Assembly (NCBI RefSeq): GCF_001855555.1
Contig: NZ_MKCT01000039.1
Location: 1-64,000, forward strand
From: Chromobacterium sphagni
GTDB lineage: Bacteria > Pseudomonadota > Gammaproteobacteria > Burkholderiales > Chromobacteriaceae
Direction: 5' to 3'
Length of the DNA: 64,000 bases
The translations under genes and the position numbers were made by a program. Below the pieces are notes generated by a model, which was not told where the DNA came from, searched no databases, and saw only the letters and a program-made list of their open reading frames with translations. Shown in pieces: positions 8,945 through 19,169 of the stretch (position 1 is the stretch's first letter; the number at the start of each line of letters is the position of its first letter).

Positions 8945-8994
8945 CTCTCTACCCCCGTCGCTGTCTTGTTCTGACGGGGGCTGTGCCTACCCGT

Positions 8995-10077
8995 TCAGGA
9001 CTTGTGTTCAAGATACTGCATCGGGTCCACCGGCTTGCCAAAACGGCGGATCTCGAAGTGCAGTTTGACTTGGTCGGCATCGGAATTGCCCATTTCGGCA
9101 ATCTTCTGCCCTTTCTTGACAGACTGTCCTTCCTTTACCAGCAGCTGGCTGTTATGCGCATATGCCGACAGGAAGGTCTTGTTATGTTTGATGATGATCA
9201 GCTTGCCGTAACCGCGCAGCCCGGCGCCGCTGTACACCACCTTGCCATCACCTGCTGCGAGCACCGCTTGACCCATGCGCCCGCTGATTTCAACGCCCTT
9301 GTTGCTGTCCGAGTAGCCTTTCACCACCTTGCCCTCGGTCGGCCAGGACCATGCCACAGCGTCTTCTTCCTGCTTGGCGGCCGGCGCGCTGGCATCCTTG
9401 GCGGGAGCCGGAGCGACAGTCGCCGCGCTGGCTTCCGGCTTTTTCCCCGGTGCCGGCGAAACCGCAGGGCCAGACGCCTGAGCGCTGTTCTTGCTGCCAG
9501 GACGTCCCTCGCTCTGGGCCGCCAGGTCTTTTACCGCTTCGCTGCCGTACGGCAGCTTCAAGGCTTTGGGATAGGCCTTTACCGTTCCGTTGCCCGTTGC
9601 CGGCACCGCCGCGGCGTGTTCGACCGCGGCGCTCGCCGCGACCACCGGCGCCGCCTTGGCCGCGCCGTTCTGCGCGGCGCCGCCGGGCGGCGTCAGACGC
9701 AGCACCTGCCCCACCTTGATGCCGGTGTCGGGCAGATTGTTCCAGGCGGCCACGTCCTTGTACTTCAGGCCATGGTTCAGCGAGATGCGGAACAGATTGT
9801 CGCCCGGCTTCACCACATAGCTGCCGTCGCCGTCGCCGTCGCCGCCGGCGGCCGGCGCGTTGGCTGCCGGCTGCACGTTCAGGCTGCCCTGGTCCCGGTA
9901 GGGGGTGGCGACGGTATTGCCGGAGGTCGCCGTCGGGGCCGGTTTGGCCTGGCCGATAGGGGCTGGCGCCGCGTTTTCCACCGGAGCTGCCTGCTGAGCC
10001 ATGCTGCTGCAACCGGTCAATCCTGCACCAAGTGCGGCAACTAATATATACGCATACCTGCAATGCATTTTTAGCAT
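8995..10077 (-). CDS. nlpD: NlpD: LysM and M23-family lipoprotein
   Basis: Outer-membrane lipoprotein that in E. coli activates the amidase AmiC during cell division. The ATG at 10077 opens MLKMHCRYAYILVAALGAGL and a lipobox LTGC, so the mature protein starts at that Cys. A LysM domain follows (SYVVKPGDNLFRISLNHG, about residues 95-140), then a long Ala/Pro-rich linker and a C-terminal M23 domain (about 255-355) that lacks the full zinc ligand set: the usual H-x-H reads LHFEIR and the first ligands are replaced (GVEISG). It is thus probably a catalytically dead activator. No clear ribosome-binding site is visible; an in-frame start at 10155 is less plausible. Confidence 0.9.
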   Translation of the reverse strand: MLKMHCRYAYILVAALGAGLTGCSSMAQQAAPVENAAPAPIGQAKPAPTATSGNTVATPYRDQGSLNVQPAANAPAAGGDGDGDGSYVVKPGDNLFRISLNHGLKYKDVAAWNNLPDTGIKVGQVLRLTPPGGAAQNGAAKAAPVVAASAAVEHAAAVPATGNGTVKAYPKALKLPYGSEAVKDLAAQSEGRPGSKNSAQASGPAVSPAPGKKPEASAATVAPAPAKDASAPAAKQEEDAVAWSWPTEGKVVKGYSDSNKGVEISGRMGQAVLAAGDGKVVYSGAGLRGYGKLIIIKHNKTFLSAYAHNSQLLVKEGQSVKKGQKIAEMGNSDADQVKLHFEIRRFGKPVDPMQYLEHKS

Positions 10078-10151
10078 GTTTTTTTTGTTGAAACGTTGAA
10101 TAAGAGTTTTGCTTGATTGTCTGACAGCGATAGTGTTGCGTTTTTGCAGTT

Positions 10152-10820
10152 TCAACTACGCCCGTTCAGCAGCGGAACAAATTTTACCGGGTCCAGCTTG
10201 GCCTTCTGAAGGCCTTGCGTGGTTTTTTCCAGCAGCCACAAATGTTGCTCGGTTTCGCCCAGCGGCAGCACCAGCCGGCCGCCTTCCGCCAGCTGTTCCA
10301 CCAGCGCGTTCGGCACGGCGCGGGCGGCGGCGGTGATGATGATACCGTCGAACGGAGCCGCTTCCGGCAGGCCGACGTTGCCATCGCCATGCACCAGGCG
10401 GGCGTGGACCAGCTTGGCGGCGCGAAGATTGCGTCTGGCTTGGTCAAGAATCGCGCCCAGTCGTTCCATCGAATACACTTCGGCGCCGGTTTTCAGCAGC
10501 ACCGCGGTCTGGTAGCCGCAGCCTGTGCCAATTTCGAGGATCTTTCCCGGTTGGCGCCCCTGCAGCAGCAGTTCGGTCATCCTGGCCACAGTCAGCGGCT
10601 GGGAGATGGTCTGGCCATGGCCGATGGGCAGCGACACGTCGTCGTAGGCGCGGGTGGCCAGCGCCTGGTCGACGAACAGGTGGCGGGGCACCTCGTGCAT
10701 GGCCTTGAGTACTCTTTCGTCGCTGATGCCATGCTGGCGCAAGCGGTCGGTCATGCGCCGGCGGGTGCGCTCGGAAAGCATGCCGTAAGCCTGGCTGTTC
10801 GGTATCAGCGGTGAAGCCAT
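10152..10820 (-). CDS. pcm: Protein-L-isoaspartate O-methyltransferase
   Basis: Repairs isoaspartyl residues in aged proteins by SAM-dependent methylation. The 222-residue protein has the family N-terminal [20 protein letters not shown], the substrate-binding [15 protein letters not shown], and SAM motif [16 protein letters not shown]. The start at 10820 gives the usual length and overlaps the surE end by 16 bases, implying translational coupling. Stationary-phase repair fits its position upstream of rpoS. Confidence 0.95.
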   Translation of the reverse strand: MASPLIPNSQAYGMLSERTRRRMTDRLRQHGISDERVLKAMHEVPRHLFVDQALATRAYDDVSLPIGHGQTISQPLTVARMTELLLQGRQPGKILEIGTGCGYQTAVLLKTGAEVYSMERLGAILDQARRNLRAAKLVHARLVHGDGNVGLPEAAPFDGIIITAAARAVPNALVEQLAEGGRLVLPLGETEQHLWLLEKTTQGLQKAKLDPVKFVPLLNGRS

Positions 10821-11548
10821 GTAGAAATCCTGTCCAATTGCCCATAGGCGGTCAAATCCAGCATCAGCGGGGTGACGGATGCCTGCCCGGCCGCGATGCA
10901 GCCGAAATCGGTGCCTGCGCCGGCATCCTGCACGGTTCCCACCGGTCCTACCCAGTATATCGTTTCTCCGCGCGGATTCTGAGATTTGATTACCGGCTGC
11001 GCGGCATGGCGGCGTCCCAGACGGCTGACGCACAAGGGACCCAGCGCCTCTTCCGGCAAGTCGGGGACATTGACGTTCAGCAGCATCGGCTGGACGAAAG
11101 GCTGCTCCAGGCAGCGCTCCACCAGTTGCTCCACCACTTTGCCGGCGGTGGCGAAGTGCCGCCCGCTGTAGCCTGCCAGCGAGACGGCGATCGAGGGGAT
11201 CCCCAGCATGAAGCCTTCGGTGGCGGCCGCGACGGTGCCGGAGTAGAGGGTGTCGTCTCCCATATTGGGGCCGTTGTTGATGCCGCTGAACACCATGTCG
11301 GGCCGGTAGTCGAGCAGGCCGGTCACCGCCAGATGCACGCAGTCGGTCGGCGTGCCGTTGACGTAGTAAAAGCCGTTGGCGGCCTTGCGCACGGTCAGCG
11401 GCCTATCCAGCGTCAGCGAGTTGCTGGCGCCGCTGCGGTCGCGCTCCGGGGCTACCACCACCACGTCGCCGTAGCGTTGCAGCGTCTGGGCCAGCATGGC
11501 CAGGCCGGGCGCGGAATAACCGTCATCGTTGCTGAGCAGAAACTTCAT
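10805..11548 (-). CDS. surE: 5'-nucleotidase/3'-nucleotidase SurE
   Basis: Metal-dependent nucleotidase and exopolyphosphatase associated with stationary-phase survival, 247 residues. The N-terminal metal site [13 protein letters not shown] and the [10 protein letters not shown] and [22 protein letters not shown] motifs are complete. First gene of surE-pcm-nlpD-rpoS on the minus strand. The 115 bp between it and nadA hold the nadA terminator and must contain the operon promoter. Confidence 0.96.
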   Translation of the reverse strand: MKFLLSNDDGYSAPGLAMLAQTLQRYGDVVVVAPERDRSGASNSLTLDRPLTVRKAANGFYYVNGTPTDCVHLAVTGLLDYRPDMVFSGINNGPNMGDDTLYSGTVAAATEGFMLGIPSIAVSLAGYSGRHFATAGKVVEQLVERCLEQPFVQPMLLNVNVPDLPEEALGPLCVSRLGRRHAAQPVIKSQNPRGETIYWVGPVGTVQDAGAGTDFGCIAAGQASVTPLMLDLTAYGQLDRISTWLHR

Positions 11549-11627
11549 ACTGTCTTTCGGTTGGTATCGGATGATTGTAGCGCCGCCAGGATGACGGAGA
11601 ATAGGGTCCGAGCGGCGCGCGAGGCGT

Positions 11628-11652
11628 AAAAAAACCCGCGGCGGGCGGGTTT
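11628..11652 (-). terminator. Terminator after nadA
   Basis: On the minus strand, the stem AAACCCGC / GCGGGTTT is followed by a run of seven or more T (plus-strand A-run at 11628-11634). It separates nadA from surE. Confidence 0.85.
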
Positions 11653-11663
11653 CTTGGCCTGGG

Positions 11664-12581
11664 TCAGGCGTAGTAGCGCTGGCTGAATTCCAGCATGCGC
11701 TCGATCGGCACGCGGGCGGCGTCCATCTGCGTGGGCGTCAGGTAGTCGATCTCCAGGCCCAGGCCCTGCTGAGCGCGTTTGACCGCCTCTATGGTGTTCA
11801 TCTTCATGTACGGACAGGAATTGCACTGGCAGCCGGCGTAGATCGGCGCCTGGCGCAGGTCCAGGTCGGGACGGGCCAGGCCCATGTTGTAGAGGATGCC
11901 GTCTTCGGTGGCGACGAAGATCACCGCCTTGGCGCTGCCCTGGTAGTTTTTCACCCAGTTCAGCATGCCGGAGGTGGAGCCGACGTAATCGGCCTTCTTC
12001 AATACCGGCAGAGGGCTTTCCGGGTGGGCGATCAGGTATTTGTCGCCGGGAACCGCGGCGAAGGCCTCGCTCAGCGCGGTTTCGTTGAACTTGTCGTGCA
12101 CCTCGCACACCGCCGACCACAACGGCATGTCGTAGCCGTACTGGTCGTTGAGGTAGCCGCCCATATTGCGGTCGGGAGAGAAGATCACCTTCTTACCCTC
12201 GGCGTACAGGTGGGCGATGATGTCGTCGACGTTGCGGCTGGTGACGATCCAGTCGGACACGGCTTTGTGCTCGGCGCTGGAGTTGATGTAGGACACGTGC
12301 ACATGGTCCGGGTAGCGCTTGCGCCATTGCGTCAGCTCGGCCACGTCGGTCTGGGTGACCAGCGAACAGGTGGAGCCGGCGTCCGGCAGCATCACGGTGG
12401 CCTGCGGATTGAGGATCTTGGCGGTTTCGGCCATGAAGCGCACGCCGGCGAAGACGATGATGTCTGCCTGGGCTTCCTTGGCGTACAACGATAATTCCAG
12501 GCTGTCTCCCACCTTGTCCGCCATCTGCTGGATTTCGGGCTGGGTGTAATAATGAGCGAGGGTGACGACGCGTTTCGTCAT
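11664..12581 (-). CDS. nadA: Quinolinate synthase A
   Basis: Condenses iminoaspartate with dihydroxyacetone phosphate to quinolinate in NAD synthesis, using a 4Fe-4S cluster. The three cluster cysteines are in [21 protein letters not shown] and [12 protein letters not shown]. The ATG at 12581 (AGGAG upstream) gives 305 residues, close to the compact NadA type and shorter than the roughly 347-residue E. coli enzyme. It stands alone, without nadB or nadC. Confidence 0.95.
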   Translation of the reverse strand: MTKRVVTLAHYYTQPEIQQMADKVGDSLELSLYAKEAQADIIVFAGVRFMAETAKILNPQATVMLPDAGSTCSLVTQTDVAELTQWRKRYPDHVHVSYINSSAEHKAVSDWIVTSRNVDDIIAHLYAEGKKVIFSPDRNMGGYLNDQYGYDMPLWSAVCEVHDKFNETALSEAFAAVPGDKYLIAHPESPLPVLKKADYVGSTSGMLNWVKNYQGSAKAVIFVATEDGILYNMGLARPDLDLRQAPIYAGCQCNSCPYMKMNTIEAVKRAQQGLGLEIDYLTPTQMDAARVPIERMLEFSQRYYA

Positions 12582-12906
12582 GGTTGAGTCGGCTCCTGCC
12601 TGACCGGGCGCATTGGCCGCGGCTGGCTGAATGGTGCAGCGCAATAAAGGTTTGTTGCGAAATAGTAAAGATTAGCAATATTGTAAAGCCAGCGCCACTG
12701 GCTGGATACGGCGGCGAGGAAATTTGCCGGCGGCCGTGGCGTGAAATGCATCTGTCGGCGGTTTGTCTGAGGTCAATATGACGTCGAGCTGCCCTGCGCA
12801 TGATTGAGGGCGGGTGGACTGCGTTTGCGGCGGCGGCCCGATGCCGGTTTTCCCGGCCAGATTGCCGTCCGGCGCGGGCTGTCGCGGCCCGGCCTGGATC
12901 GCGTAA

Positions 12907-12946
12907 GCTTGCCGGCGGAATGGCCGCTGCCCGCCCGCCGGCAAGC
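12907..12946 (+). promoter_or_regulatory. 12-bp inverted repeat in the 403-bp gap before pat
   Basis: Perfect arms GCTTGCCGGCGG (12907-12918) and CCGCCGGCAAGC (12935-12946) with a 16-base spacer, ending 38 bp before the pat start codon. No T-run follows, so a terminator is unlikely. It could be an RNA stem in the pat leader or a protein-binding site. Nothing else was recognised in 12582-12984 beyond the start-proximal GAGGAC ribosome-binding site. Confidence 0.4.
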
Positions 12947-12984
12947 CGGCGTCTAATTGAATCGTTTCCTGAGGACAAGCACGC

Positions 12985-15660
12985 ATGAGGCCGCATTATC
13001 TGACTCCGCTGTTTTCTCCGCGCACGGTGGCCGTGGTCGGCGCGAGCGACCGTCCCGGCTCCATTGGCCAGGCGGTGTTTTCCAGCCTGCTGGCCGGCTC
13101 GTTCCAGGGCAAGCTGTATCCGGTCAACCTCAATCACAAGGTGGTGGGCGGCATTCCGGCGGTGGCTTCGGTGCGGCAGATAGACGAGCCGGTGGAGCTG
13201 GCGGTGGTGGTGACCGCCATCCGCTCCCTGCCGGCCATCATCAAGGATTGCGGCAAGAAGGGCGTCAAGGCGGTGCTGCTGGCCAAGGAGTTCTCCGACA
13301 GCGAGCAGCTGGAGCAGGAACTGATCAACGAGGCGCTGTCGATCGCCCGCCACTTCGGCATCCGCATCCTGGGTCCCAATGTGCTGGGCCTGATGCGCCC
13401 GGTGGCCGGCTTCAATGCCAGCAACTACGCCGGCAAGGTGCGGCCGGGCAATCTGGCGCTGGTGTCGGAGTCGTCGGCCTTGTGCGCGGCGATGCTGGAC
13501 TGGGCCGACAGCAAGGAAATCGGTTTTTCCAGCGTGATCTCGCTGGGCAAGGCGCTGGATGTCGGTTTCGGCGAAATCCTGGATTACCTAGTAGCGGACA
13601 ACTTCACCCAGGGCATACTGTTGCATGTTCACCACATACACGACGCGCGCCGTTTCATGTCGGCGCTGCGGGCCGCCGCTCGCACCAAGCCGGTGGTGGT
13701 GATCAAGTCCGGCCGTTTCGAGAGCGACGCCAGCGGCCTCACCCATTCCAGCAATCTGGTGGCCAGCGGCGAGGTGTTCGACGCGGCGCTGGCGCGGGCC
13801 GGCGTGCTCAGGGTGTCGTCCATCGCCCAGCTGTTCACCGCCGCCAAGGTGTTGGCGGCCAATTACCGCGTCGGCGGCAAGCGGCTGGCCATCGTCACCA
13901 ACGGCTTCGGTCCGGGCATGCTGGCGGCCGATAGCGCCATAGATTACGGCGTGGAGCTGGCGAAGCTGGGGGAAGCAACCCTCACGCTGCTGGACAGCGT
14001 GCTGCCGCGCAACTGGTCGCACGGCAATCCGCTGGACATCATCGGCGACGCCAGTCCGATGCGTTTCCGCACTGCGGTGAAGGCCTGCGTCGACGACTCT
14101 GGCGTGGACGGGGTGATGGTGATCTTCACGCCGCAGGCCGGCACCGACCACCTGACCACCGCGCAATTGATGATAGGGCTGCAGCGCGAGACCGCCAAGC
14201 CGCTGTTCCTGTCCTGGCTGGGCGACGCCAAGGTGTCGGAAAGCCGCGAGCTGTTCTCCAAGGCCAAGTGCGCGCATTTCCGCGCGCCGGAATACGGGAT
14301 AGAAGTGTTCCGCCACCTGGCCGCCTATCAGCACAACCAGCAATTGCTGATGCAGACGCCGGGTCCGCTGGAGGGCCGGCGCGCCGATCCGGACGTGGCG
14401 GCGGCGCGCAAGGTGATAGACCGGGTGCTGGCCGAGGGCCGCACCATCCTGTCCGAGCGCGAATCCAAGCAGGTGCTGGCCGCCTTCCACATCCCGGTCA
14501 ACCCGACCACGCTGGCGCGCACGCCCGGCGAGGCGGTGAAGCAGGCCGACAAGATAGGCTATCCGGTGGTGCTGAAGATCGATTCGCCGGACATCATCTA
14601 CAAGTCGGACGTCGGCGGCGTGGAGCTGAACATCAGCAATGAGGCTACTCTCAAGAGCGCGTTCGACGCCATCCTCGCCCGCACGCGCCAGGCGCGGCCG
14701 GACGCGCGCATCGACGGCATTTCGGTGCAGCCTATGCGCAAGCGCCGCTTCGCCCGCGAACTGATGGTGGGAGTGGCGCACGACGCCGCTTTTGGCCCGG
14801 TGATCACCTTCGGCGCAGGCGGCATCGCGGTGGAGGTGATGCGCGACTTGGCCTTGGCGCTGCCGCCGCTCAACGATTATCTGGTCGACAATATGGTGGC
14901 CCAGACCCGCATCGGCCAGTTGCTGGGGCCGTTCAAGAACCTGCCGCCGGTGGATATCGACGAACTGCGCCATGTGCTGCTGCAGGTATCGGAAATGGTG
15001 TGCGAGCTGCCGCAGCTGCGCGAGATGGACATCAATCCGCTGGTGGCGGACGAAAAGGGCGTGATCGCGCTGGACGCGCGCATCTTCGTCGAGCCAGCAC
15101 GCGCCGACCTCAAGCGCTACGGCCATATGGCCATCATGCCTTACCCCTCGCACATGGTGGTATGCGCCAGGCTGCGGGACGGCACGGCGGTGATGATACG
15201 GCCCATCCGTCCGGAGGACGCCGACATGCAGCAGGCCTTCGTGCGCAATCTGTCAGAGGAAAGCCGCTACAACCGCTACCTGTCCAGCATCAAGCAGCTG
15301 TCGCAGAGCATGCTGGTCCGCTTCACCCAGATAGACTACGACCGCGAGATGGCGCTGGCGATGACGCGCGACGAGCAGGGCGGCGAGCAGATGCTGGCGG
15401 TGGCGCGCTTCATCACCGATCCGGACAACGAGGCCTGCGAGTTCGCGCTGGAAGTGGCCGACGACTGGCAGGGCCGCGGCATTGGCAATCTCTTGATGCA
15501 GGCGTTGTTCGACGCGGCGCGCGAGCAGGGGCTGAAGATCATGCGCGGCGAGGTGTTAGCCGGCAACAAGGGCATGCTGAAACTGATGCATAAACTGGGA
15601 TTTAGCGTCGAGACCCACCCCGAAGACCGAGCGCTGAGCCTGGTGTTGAAGACGCTTTAA
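12985..15660 (+). CDS. pat: Protein lysine acetyltransferase Pat/PatZ (NDP-forming acyl-CoA synthetase-GNAT fusion)
   Basis: An 891-residue enzyme that acetylates lysines of metabolic enzymes, classically acetyl-CoA synthetase. Domains in order: CoA-binding Rossmann domain ([15 protein letters not shown], residues about 10-130), succinyl-CoA-ligase-like domain (about 150-300), ATP-grasp subdomain (about 488-700, with [20 protein letters not shown]), and a C-terminal GNAT domain (about 728-891) with the acetyl-CoA loop [14 protein letters not shown]. Length matches the E. coli PatZ class. It is a single gene with its own leader, followed by the rpsP promoter. Confidence 0.93.
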   Translation: MRPHYLTPLFSPRTVAVVGASDRPGSIGQAVFSSLLAGSFQGKLYPVNLNHKVVGGIPAVASVRQIDEPVELAVVVTAIRSLPAIIKDCGKKGVKAVLLAKEFSDSEQLEQELINEALSIARHFGIRILGPNVLGLMRPVAGFNASNYAGKVRPGNLALVSESSALCAAMLDWADSKEIGFSSVISLGKALDVGFGEILDYLVADNFTQGILLHVHHIHDARRFMSALRAAARTKPVVVIKSGRFESDASGLTHSSNLVASGEVFDAALARAGVLRVSSIAQLFTAAKVLAANYRVGGKRLAIVTNGFGPGMLAADSAIDYGVELAKLGEATLTLLDSVLPRNWSHGNPLDIIGDASPMRFRTAVKACVDDSGVDGVMVIFTPQAGTDHLTTAQLMIGLQRETAKPLFLSWLGDAKVSESRELFSKAKCAHFRAPEYGIEVFRHLAAYQHNQQLLMQTPGPLEGRRADPDVAAARKVIDRVLAEGRTILSERESKQVLAAFHIPVNPTTLARTPGEAVKQADKIGYPVVLKIDSPDIIYKSDVGGVELNISNEATLKSAFDAILARTRQARPDARIDGISVQPMRKRRFARELMVGVAHDAAFGPVITFGAGGIAVEVMRDLALALPPLNDYLVDNMVAQTRIGQLLGPFKNLPPVDIDELRHVLLQVSEMVCELPQLREMDINPLVADEKGVIALDARIFVEPARADLKRYGHMAIMPYPSHMVVCARLRDGTAVMIRPIRPEDADMQQAFVRNLSEESRYNRYLSSIKQLSQSMLVRFTQIDYDREMALAMTRDEQGGEQMLAVARFITDPDNEACEFALEVADDWQGRGIGNLLMQALFDAAREQGLKIMRGEVLAGNKGMLKLMHKLGFSVETHPEDRALSLVLKTL

Positions 15661-15693
15661 GAGGCTGGCGGAACAGGGACTTGCATTAAGCGC

Positions 15694-15723
15694 TTGCAAG
15701 ATAAGGGAAATCTGCCCTAAAAT
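15694..15723 (+). promoter_or_regulatory. Sigma-70-type promoter of the rpsP operon
   Basis: TTGCAA at 15694-15699 and TAAAAT at 15718-15723, spaced by 18 bases, about 45 bp upstream of the rpsP start codon. The ribosome-binding site AAGGA lies at about 15753-15757. Confidence 0.6.
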
Positions 15724-15766
15724 CGTGGGCTTTTCTATACACAGTTTTTTTCAAGGACAATCGACA

Positions 15767-16015
15767 ATGGTAGTGATTCGTCTGGCACGCGGCGGCGCCA
15801 AGAACCGTCCGTTCTACAACATCGTGGTGACCGATTCCCGTAACCGTCGTGACGGTCGCTTCATCGAGCGCGTTGGCTTCTACAATCCGGTAGCCAACGA
15901 AAAGCAAGAGCGCGTTCGCTTCACCATGGATCGCCTGAACTACTGGGTAGGCGTCGGCGCTCAACTGTCCGACTCCGTAGCCAAGCTGCTCAAAGAGCAG
16001 AAGGTTGCTGCCTGA
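15767..16015 (+). CDS. rpsP: 30S ribosomal protein S16
   Basis: 82-residue S16, starting [20 protein letters not shown], a near-invariant family N-terminus; also contains IERVGFYNP and [16 protein letters not shown]. First gene of rpsP-rimM-trmD-rplS, which joins ribosomal proteins with 16S processing and tRNA modification. The start at 15767 is fixed by the family and the upstream AAGGA. Confidence 0.98.
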   Translation: MVVIRLARGGAKNRPFYNIVVTDSRNRRDGRFIERVGFYNPVANEKQERVRFTMDRLNYWVGVGAQLSDSVAKLLKEQKVAA

Positions 16016-16051
16016 TCGTTCGTTGATCCAGATTTAACGGACTAAGGGCGC

Positions 16052-16558
16052 ATGCGCAACGAAGATCTCGTACCGATGGGCTTTGTGCGCGGCGCCTTCG
16101 GTATCAAGGGCTGGGTGAAAATCCACGCCGATACCGAACACGCTGACGGCCTGTTTGACTACCCGGTCTGGTGGCTGGGCAAGGACGGCAGCTGGAAGCC
16201 GTATACATTTGAGAATGGCACCGTCCAGCCCAAGGCGCTCGCCGCCAAGCTGGAAGGCATCGACGACCGCGACGGGGCGGAAGCCCTGTGCGGCATGCAG
16301 ATCGCCGTGCCGCGCAGCGAACTGCCAGAGGCTGGCGATGGCGAATACTACTGGAGCGATCTGATCGGTCTGGCGGTCGTCAACCAGCAGGGCGAAACGC
16401 TGGGCACGGTGGACGGCCTGATGGAAACCGGCGCCAACGACGTATTGGTGGTGAAGGGCGAACACGGCCAAAGGCTGATTCCCTTCGTCGACCAGTATGT
16501 GTTGGAAGTGCTACCGGCCGAAGGCCGCATCCTGGTGGACTGGGGTCTGGATTACTGA
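16052..16558 (+). CDS. rimM: 16S rRNA processing protein RimM
   Basis: 30S maturation factor that binds S19 and helps assemble the head domain. The 168 residues have the N-terminal RimM barrel ([16 protein letters not shown]) and the C-terminal PRC barrel ([28 protein letters not shown]). The stop overlaps the trmD start as TGATG, indicating coupling. Confidence 0.97.
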   Translation: MRNEDLVPMGFVRGAFGIKGWVKIHADTEHADGLFDYPVWWLGKDGSWKPYTFENGTVQPKALAAKLEGIDDRDGAEALCGMQIAVPRSELPEAGDGEYYWSDLIGLAVVNQQGETLGTVDGLMETGANDVLVVKGEHGQRLIPFVDQYVLEVLPAEGRILVDWGLDY

Positions 16559-17325
16559 TGCAGATCGACGCGGTTACGCTGTTCCCCGAGATGTTCGACT
16601 CCATCGCCCGCTTTGGCGTCAGCCAGCGGGCGCTTGACCTGGCCATCTGGGGCTTCAAGGCCTGGAATCCGCGTGATTTCACCCACGACAACTATCGTCG
16701 GGTGGATGACCGGCCCTATGGCGGCGGCCCGGGCATGGTGATGCAGATCGAACCGCTGGAGCAGGCCATCGCGTCTGCCCGCGGCCGCCAGCAGGCGGCC
16801 GGCGTCGGGCGCAGCCATGTGATCTACCTGTCGCCGCAAGGCGCGCGGCTCACGCACGCCAAGGCGGCGGAGCTGTCGCAGCGGCCGGGCCTGATCCTGC
16901 TGTGCGGACGCTACGAAGGCGTGGACGAGCGCCTGATAGAAACCGTGGTCGACGAGGAGATATCCATCGGCGACTACGTGCTCTCTGGCGGCGAACTGCC
17001 GGCTATGGTATTGATGGACGCGGTGGTGCGTTTGCTGCCCGGCGTGCTCAACGACGCGCAGTCGGCCTATGAAGACTCATTTGTGGACGGTCTTTTGGAC
17101 TGCCCGCATTACACCCGACCCGAAGAGTATCGCGGCATGCGGGTGCCGGACGTGCTGTTGTCCGGTAATCATGCCTTGATCGCCAAATGGCGGCTCAAAC
17201 AGTCGCTGGGCAGAACGTGGAAACGCCGGCCCGAGCTACTGCAAGACCGCATTTTGACAAAACAGGAATCTCGGCTGCTGGCGGAGTACCAGCAGGAACA
17301 AGATATCCGCAAAAAACCGGAGTAA
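16558..17325 (+). CDS. trmD: tRNA (guanine-N1)-methyltransferase TrmD
   Basis: Methylates G37 of tRNAs that read C-starting codons, preventing +1 frameshifts. The 255 residues carry the SPOUT trefoil-knot signature: [46 protein letters not shown] and [18 protein letters not shown]. The start at 16558 shares its A with the rimM stop. Confidence 0.98.
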   Translation: MQIDAVTLFPEMFDSIARFGVSQRALDLAIWGFKAWNPRDFTHDNYRRVDDRPYGGGPGMVMQIEPLEQAIASARGRQQAAGVGRSHVIYLSPQGARLTHAKAAELSQRPGLILLCGRYEGVDERLIETVVDEEISIGDYVLSGGELPAMVLMDAVVRLLPGVLNDAQSAYEDSFVDGLLDCPHYTRPEEYRGMRVPDVLLSGNHALIAKWRLKQSLGRTWKRRPELLQDRILTKQESRLLAEYQQEQDIRKKPE

Positions 17326-17328
17326 AAA

Positions 17329-17697
17329 ATGGATCTGATCCAGAAACTCGAGCAAGAAGAAATCGCCCGCCTGGGCAAAACCCTGCCGGAATTCGCTCCT
17401 GGCGATACCGTAGTGGTTCAGGTCAAGGTAAAGGAAGGCACCCGCGAGCGTCTGCAGGCTTACGAAGGCGTGGTCATCGCCAAGCGTAACCGCGGTCTGA
17501 ACAGCGCTTTCACCGTGCGCAAGATGTCCGCCGGTGAAGGTGTTGAGCGTACCTTCCAAACTTACTCCCCGCTGGTGGCTTCCGTTGAAGTGAAGCGCCG
17601 CGGCGACGTACGTCGCGCCAAGCTGTACTACCTGCGTGGTCGTACCGGCAAGTCCGCACGTATCAAGGAAAAACTGCCGGCTCGCAAGCAGGGTTAA
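17329..17697 (+). CDS. rplS: 50S ribosomal protein L19
   Basis: 122-residue L19, located at the 30S-50S interface. Family hallmarks are [34 protein letters not shown] and [15 protein letters not shown]. It begins 3 bp after trmD and is followed by a strong terminator, closing the operon. Confidence 0.98.
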   Translation: MDLIQKLEQEEIARLGKTLPEFAPGDTVVVQVKVKEGTRERLQAYEGVVIAKRNRGLNSAFTVRKMSAGEGVERTFQTYSPLVASVEVKRRGDVRRAKLYYLRGRTGKSARIKEKLPARKQG

Positions 17698-17724
17698 TCC
17701 TGTCGGCGACAGCCGCTATGATCA

Positions 17725-17755
17725 AAGCGCAAGGCATGGCCTTGCGCTTTTTTTA
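17725..17755 (+). terminator. Terminator of the rpsP operon
   Basis: Stem AAGCGCAAGG / CCTTGCGCTT with loop CATGG, followed by a run of seven T on the plus strand. Confidence 0.92.
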
Positions 17756-17769
17756 TTGGGGAGCAGCGC

Positions 17770-18234
17770 ATGGTTTACAGCGCGGTGGTGACAGCGCCGT
17801 TTGGGCGGCTGGGGGTCCTGTGCATCGATGGAGAATTGCTGGAGCTGTGCTTCTTGCCAGCCGATCAACCGCTGCAATCGCCGATGGCCGGCAGCCTGGA
17901 GGCGGAGGTGGCGCGCCAGTTGAACGCCTATTACGCCGATGCCGGCCACGTCTTCGATCTGCCCTGGCGTTTGCGCGGCACCGCATACCAGCTCAGGGTG
18001 TGGCGCGAGATCGCGGCGATACCCTGCGGTCAGACCCGCCGCTATCTGGACCTGTCCCGAGCGTTGGACTCGTCGCCACGTGCGGTGGGCGGCGCTTGCG
18101 GCCGCAATCCGATCCCCATCATCGTGCCCTGCCACCGGGTGGTGGCGAGCTCGGGACTGGGCGGTTTCAGCCAGTCCACCGGCGATGCAACCCTGGATAT
18201 CAAGAAATGGCTGCTGCAGCATGAATACCGATAA
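17770..18234 (+). CDS. ogt: Methylated-DNA-[protein]-cysteine S-methyltransferase (Ogt type)
   Basis: Suicide repair protein that removes O6-alkyl groups from guanine. The acceptor is Cys121 in IIVPCHRVV; the DNA-binding wing with the arginine finger is visible in SSPRAVGGACGRNPIP. At 154 residues it is a compact Ogt without an Ada domain. Its end overlaps the xerD start by 14 bases, so the two are probably coupled. Confidence 0.93.
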   Translation: MVYSAVVTAPFGRLGVLCIDGELLELCFLPADQPLQSPMAGSLEAEVARQLNAYYADAGHVFDLPWRLRGTAYQLRVWREIAAIPCGQTRRYLDLSRALDSSPRAVGGACGRNPIPIIVPCHRVVASSGLGGFSQSTGDATLDIKKWLLQHEYR

Positions 18235-19108
18235 GGACAGCATCGACGCCTTCCTGGATCAGCTGTGGCTGAGCGACGGCCTGTCGCAGAACACGCTGGC
18301 GGCTTACCGGCGCGATCTGGCGAAGTTGTCGGGCCGTTTGCAGGCGCTGGACTGCTCGCTGCAGCGGGCGGATGCCGATCAGCTGCAACAGGCGCTGCTG
18401 GCCGGCGTGGACAGCGAAAAGCCGGCGACGCGGGCGCGGCTGGTGTCGGCGCTGCGCCGCTACTACCAGCACCTGTTGCAAAGCGGGCAGCGGCAGGATG
18501 ATCCCAGCGCCAGGCTGGCCACGCCCAAACAGGGGCTGCGCTTGCCCAAATCGCTGTCCGAGCAGGCGGTGGAGGCGCTGTTGCTGGCGCCGGAGGTGGA
18601 CACGCCGCTGGGCCTGCGCGACCGGGCGATGCTGGAGGTGCTGTACGCCAGCGGTCTGCGGGTGTCCGAGCTGGTGGGGCTGACGCTGACCCAGCTCAAT
18701 CTGCTGGACGGCGTGGTGAAAACAGTGGGCAAGGGCAACAAGGAGCGGCTGGTGCCGCTGGGCGAAATCGCCCAGGAATGGCTGCTGCGCTATATGCGAG
18801 AGGCGCGGCCGCTGCTGTTGGCGGGATTGCCGTGCGACGCGGTGTTCGTCACCCAGCGCAAGGCCGGCATGACGCGGCAGATGGCCTGGTACCTGATCTC
18901 GCAATACGCCAGGCGGCAGGGCTTGCCAGCGGTCAGCCCGCACGTGCTGCGCCATGCTTTCGCCACCCACTTGGTCAACCATGGCGCCGACCTGCGGGTG
19001 GTGCAGCTGCTGCTGGGCCATGCCGACATCTCCACTACCCAAATCTACACCCATGTCGCGCGCGAGAGGCTGAAGCAGCTGCACGCGCGCCATCATCCGC
19101 GCGGCTAG
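18221..19108 (+). CDS. xerD: Tyrosine recombinase XerD
   Basis: Site-specific recombinase that, with XerC, resolves chromosome dimers at dif. The 295 residues hold an N-terminal SAM-like domain and a full catalytic set: Arg147 (ASGLRVSEL), Lys171 (GKGNKERLVP), His241 and Arg244 (PHVLRHAFATH), His267 (LLLGHADIST) and the nucleophile Tyr276 (TTQIYTHVA). Length and motifs fit XerD better than integrases. The ATG at 18221 gives the family N-terminus. Confidence 0.93.
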   Translation: MNTDKDSIDAFLDQLWLSDGLSQNTLAAYRRDLAKLSGRLQALDCSLQRADADQLQQALLAGVDSEKPATRARLVSALRRYYQHLLQSGQRQDDPSARLATPKQGLRLPKSLSEQAVEALLLAPEVDTPLGLRDRAMLEVLYASGLRVSELVGLTLTQLNLLDGVVKTVGKGNKERLVPLGEIAQEWLLRYMREARPLLLAGLPCDAVFVTQRKAGMTRQMAWYLISQYARRQGLPAVSPHVLRHAFATHLVNHGADLRVVQLLLGHADISTTQIYTHVARERLKQLHARHHPRG

Positions 19109-19117
19109 GCGGCAATG

Positions 19118-19142
19118 AAAAACGCCCGCTTGCGCGGGCGTT
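19118..19142 (-). terminator. Terminator after clpA (between convergent xerD and clpA)
   Basis: Perfect stem AACGCCCGC / GCGGGCGTT, followed on the minus strand by TTTTT. On the plus strand no T-run follows, so it mainly serves clpA. Confidence 0.8.
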
Positions 19143-19169
19143 CTGCCATCGGTTTGAACCGACGCGGGT

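Noticed and set aside
8045-8974. 309-codon plus-strand frame opposite rpoS
   Set aside because: Antisense shadow of the sigma factor gene.
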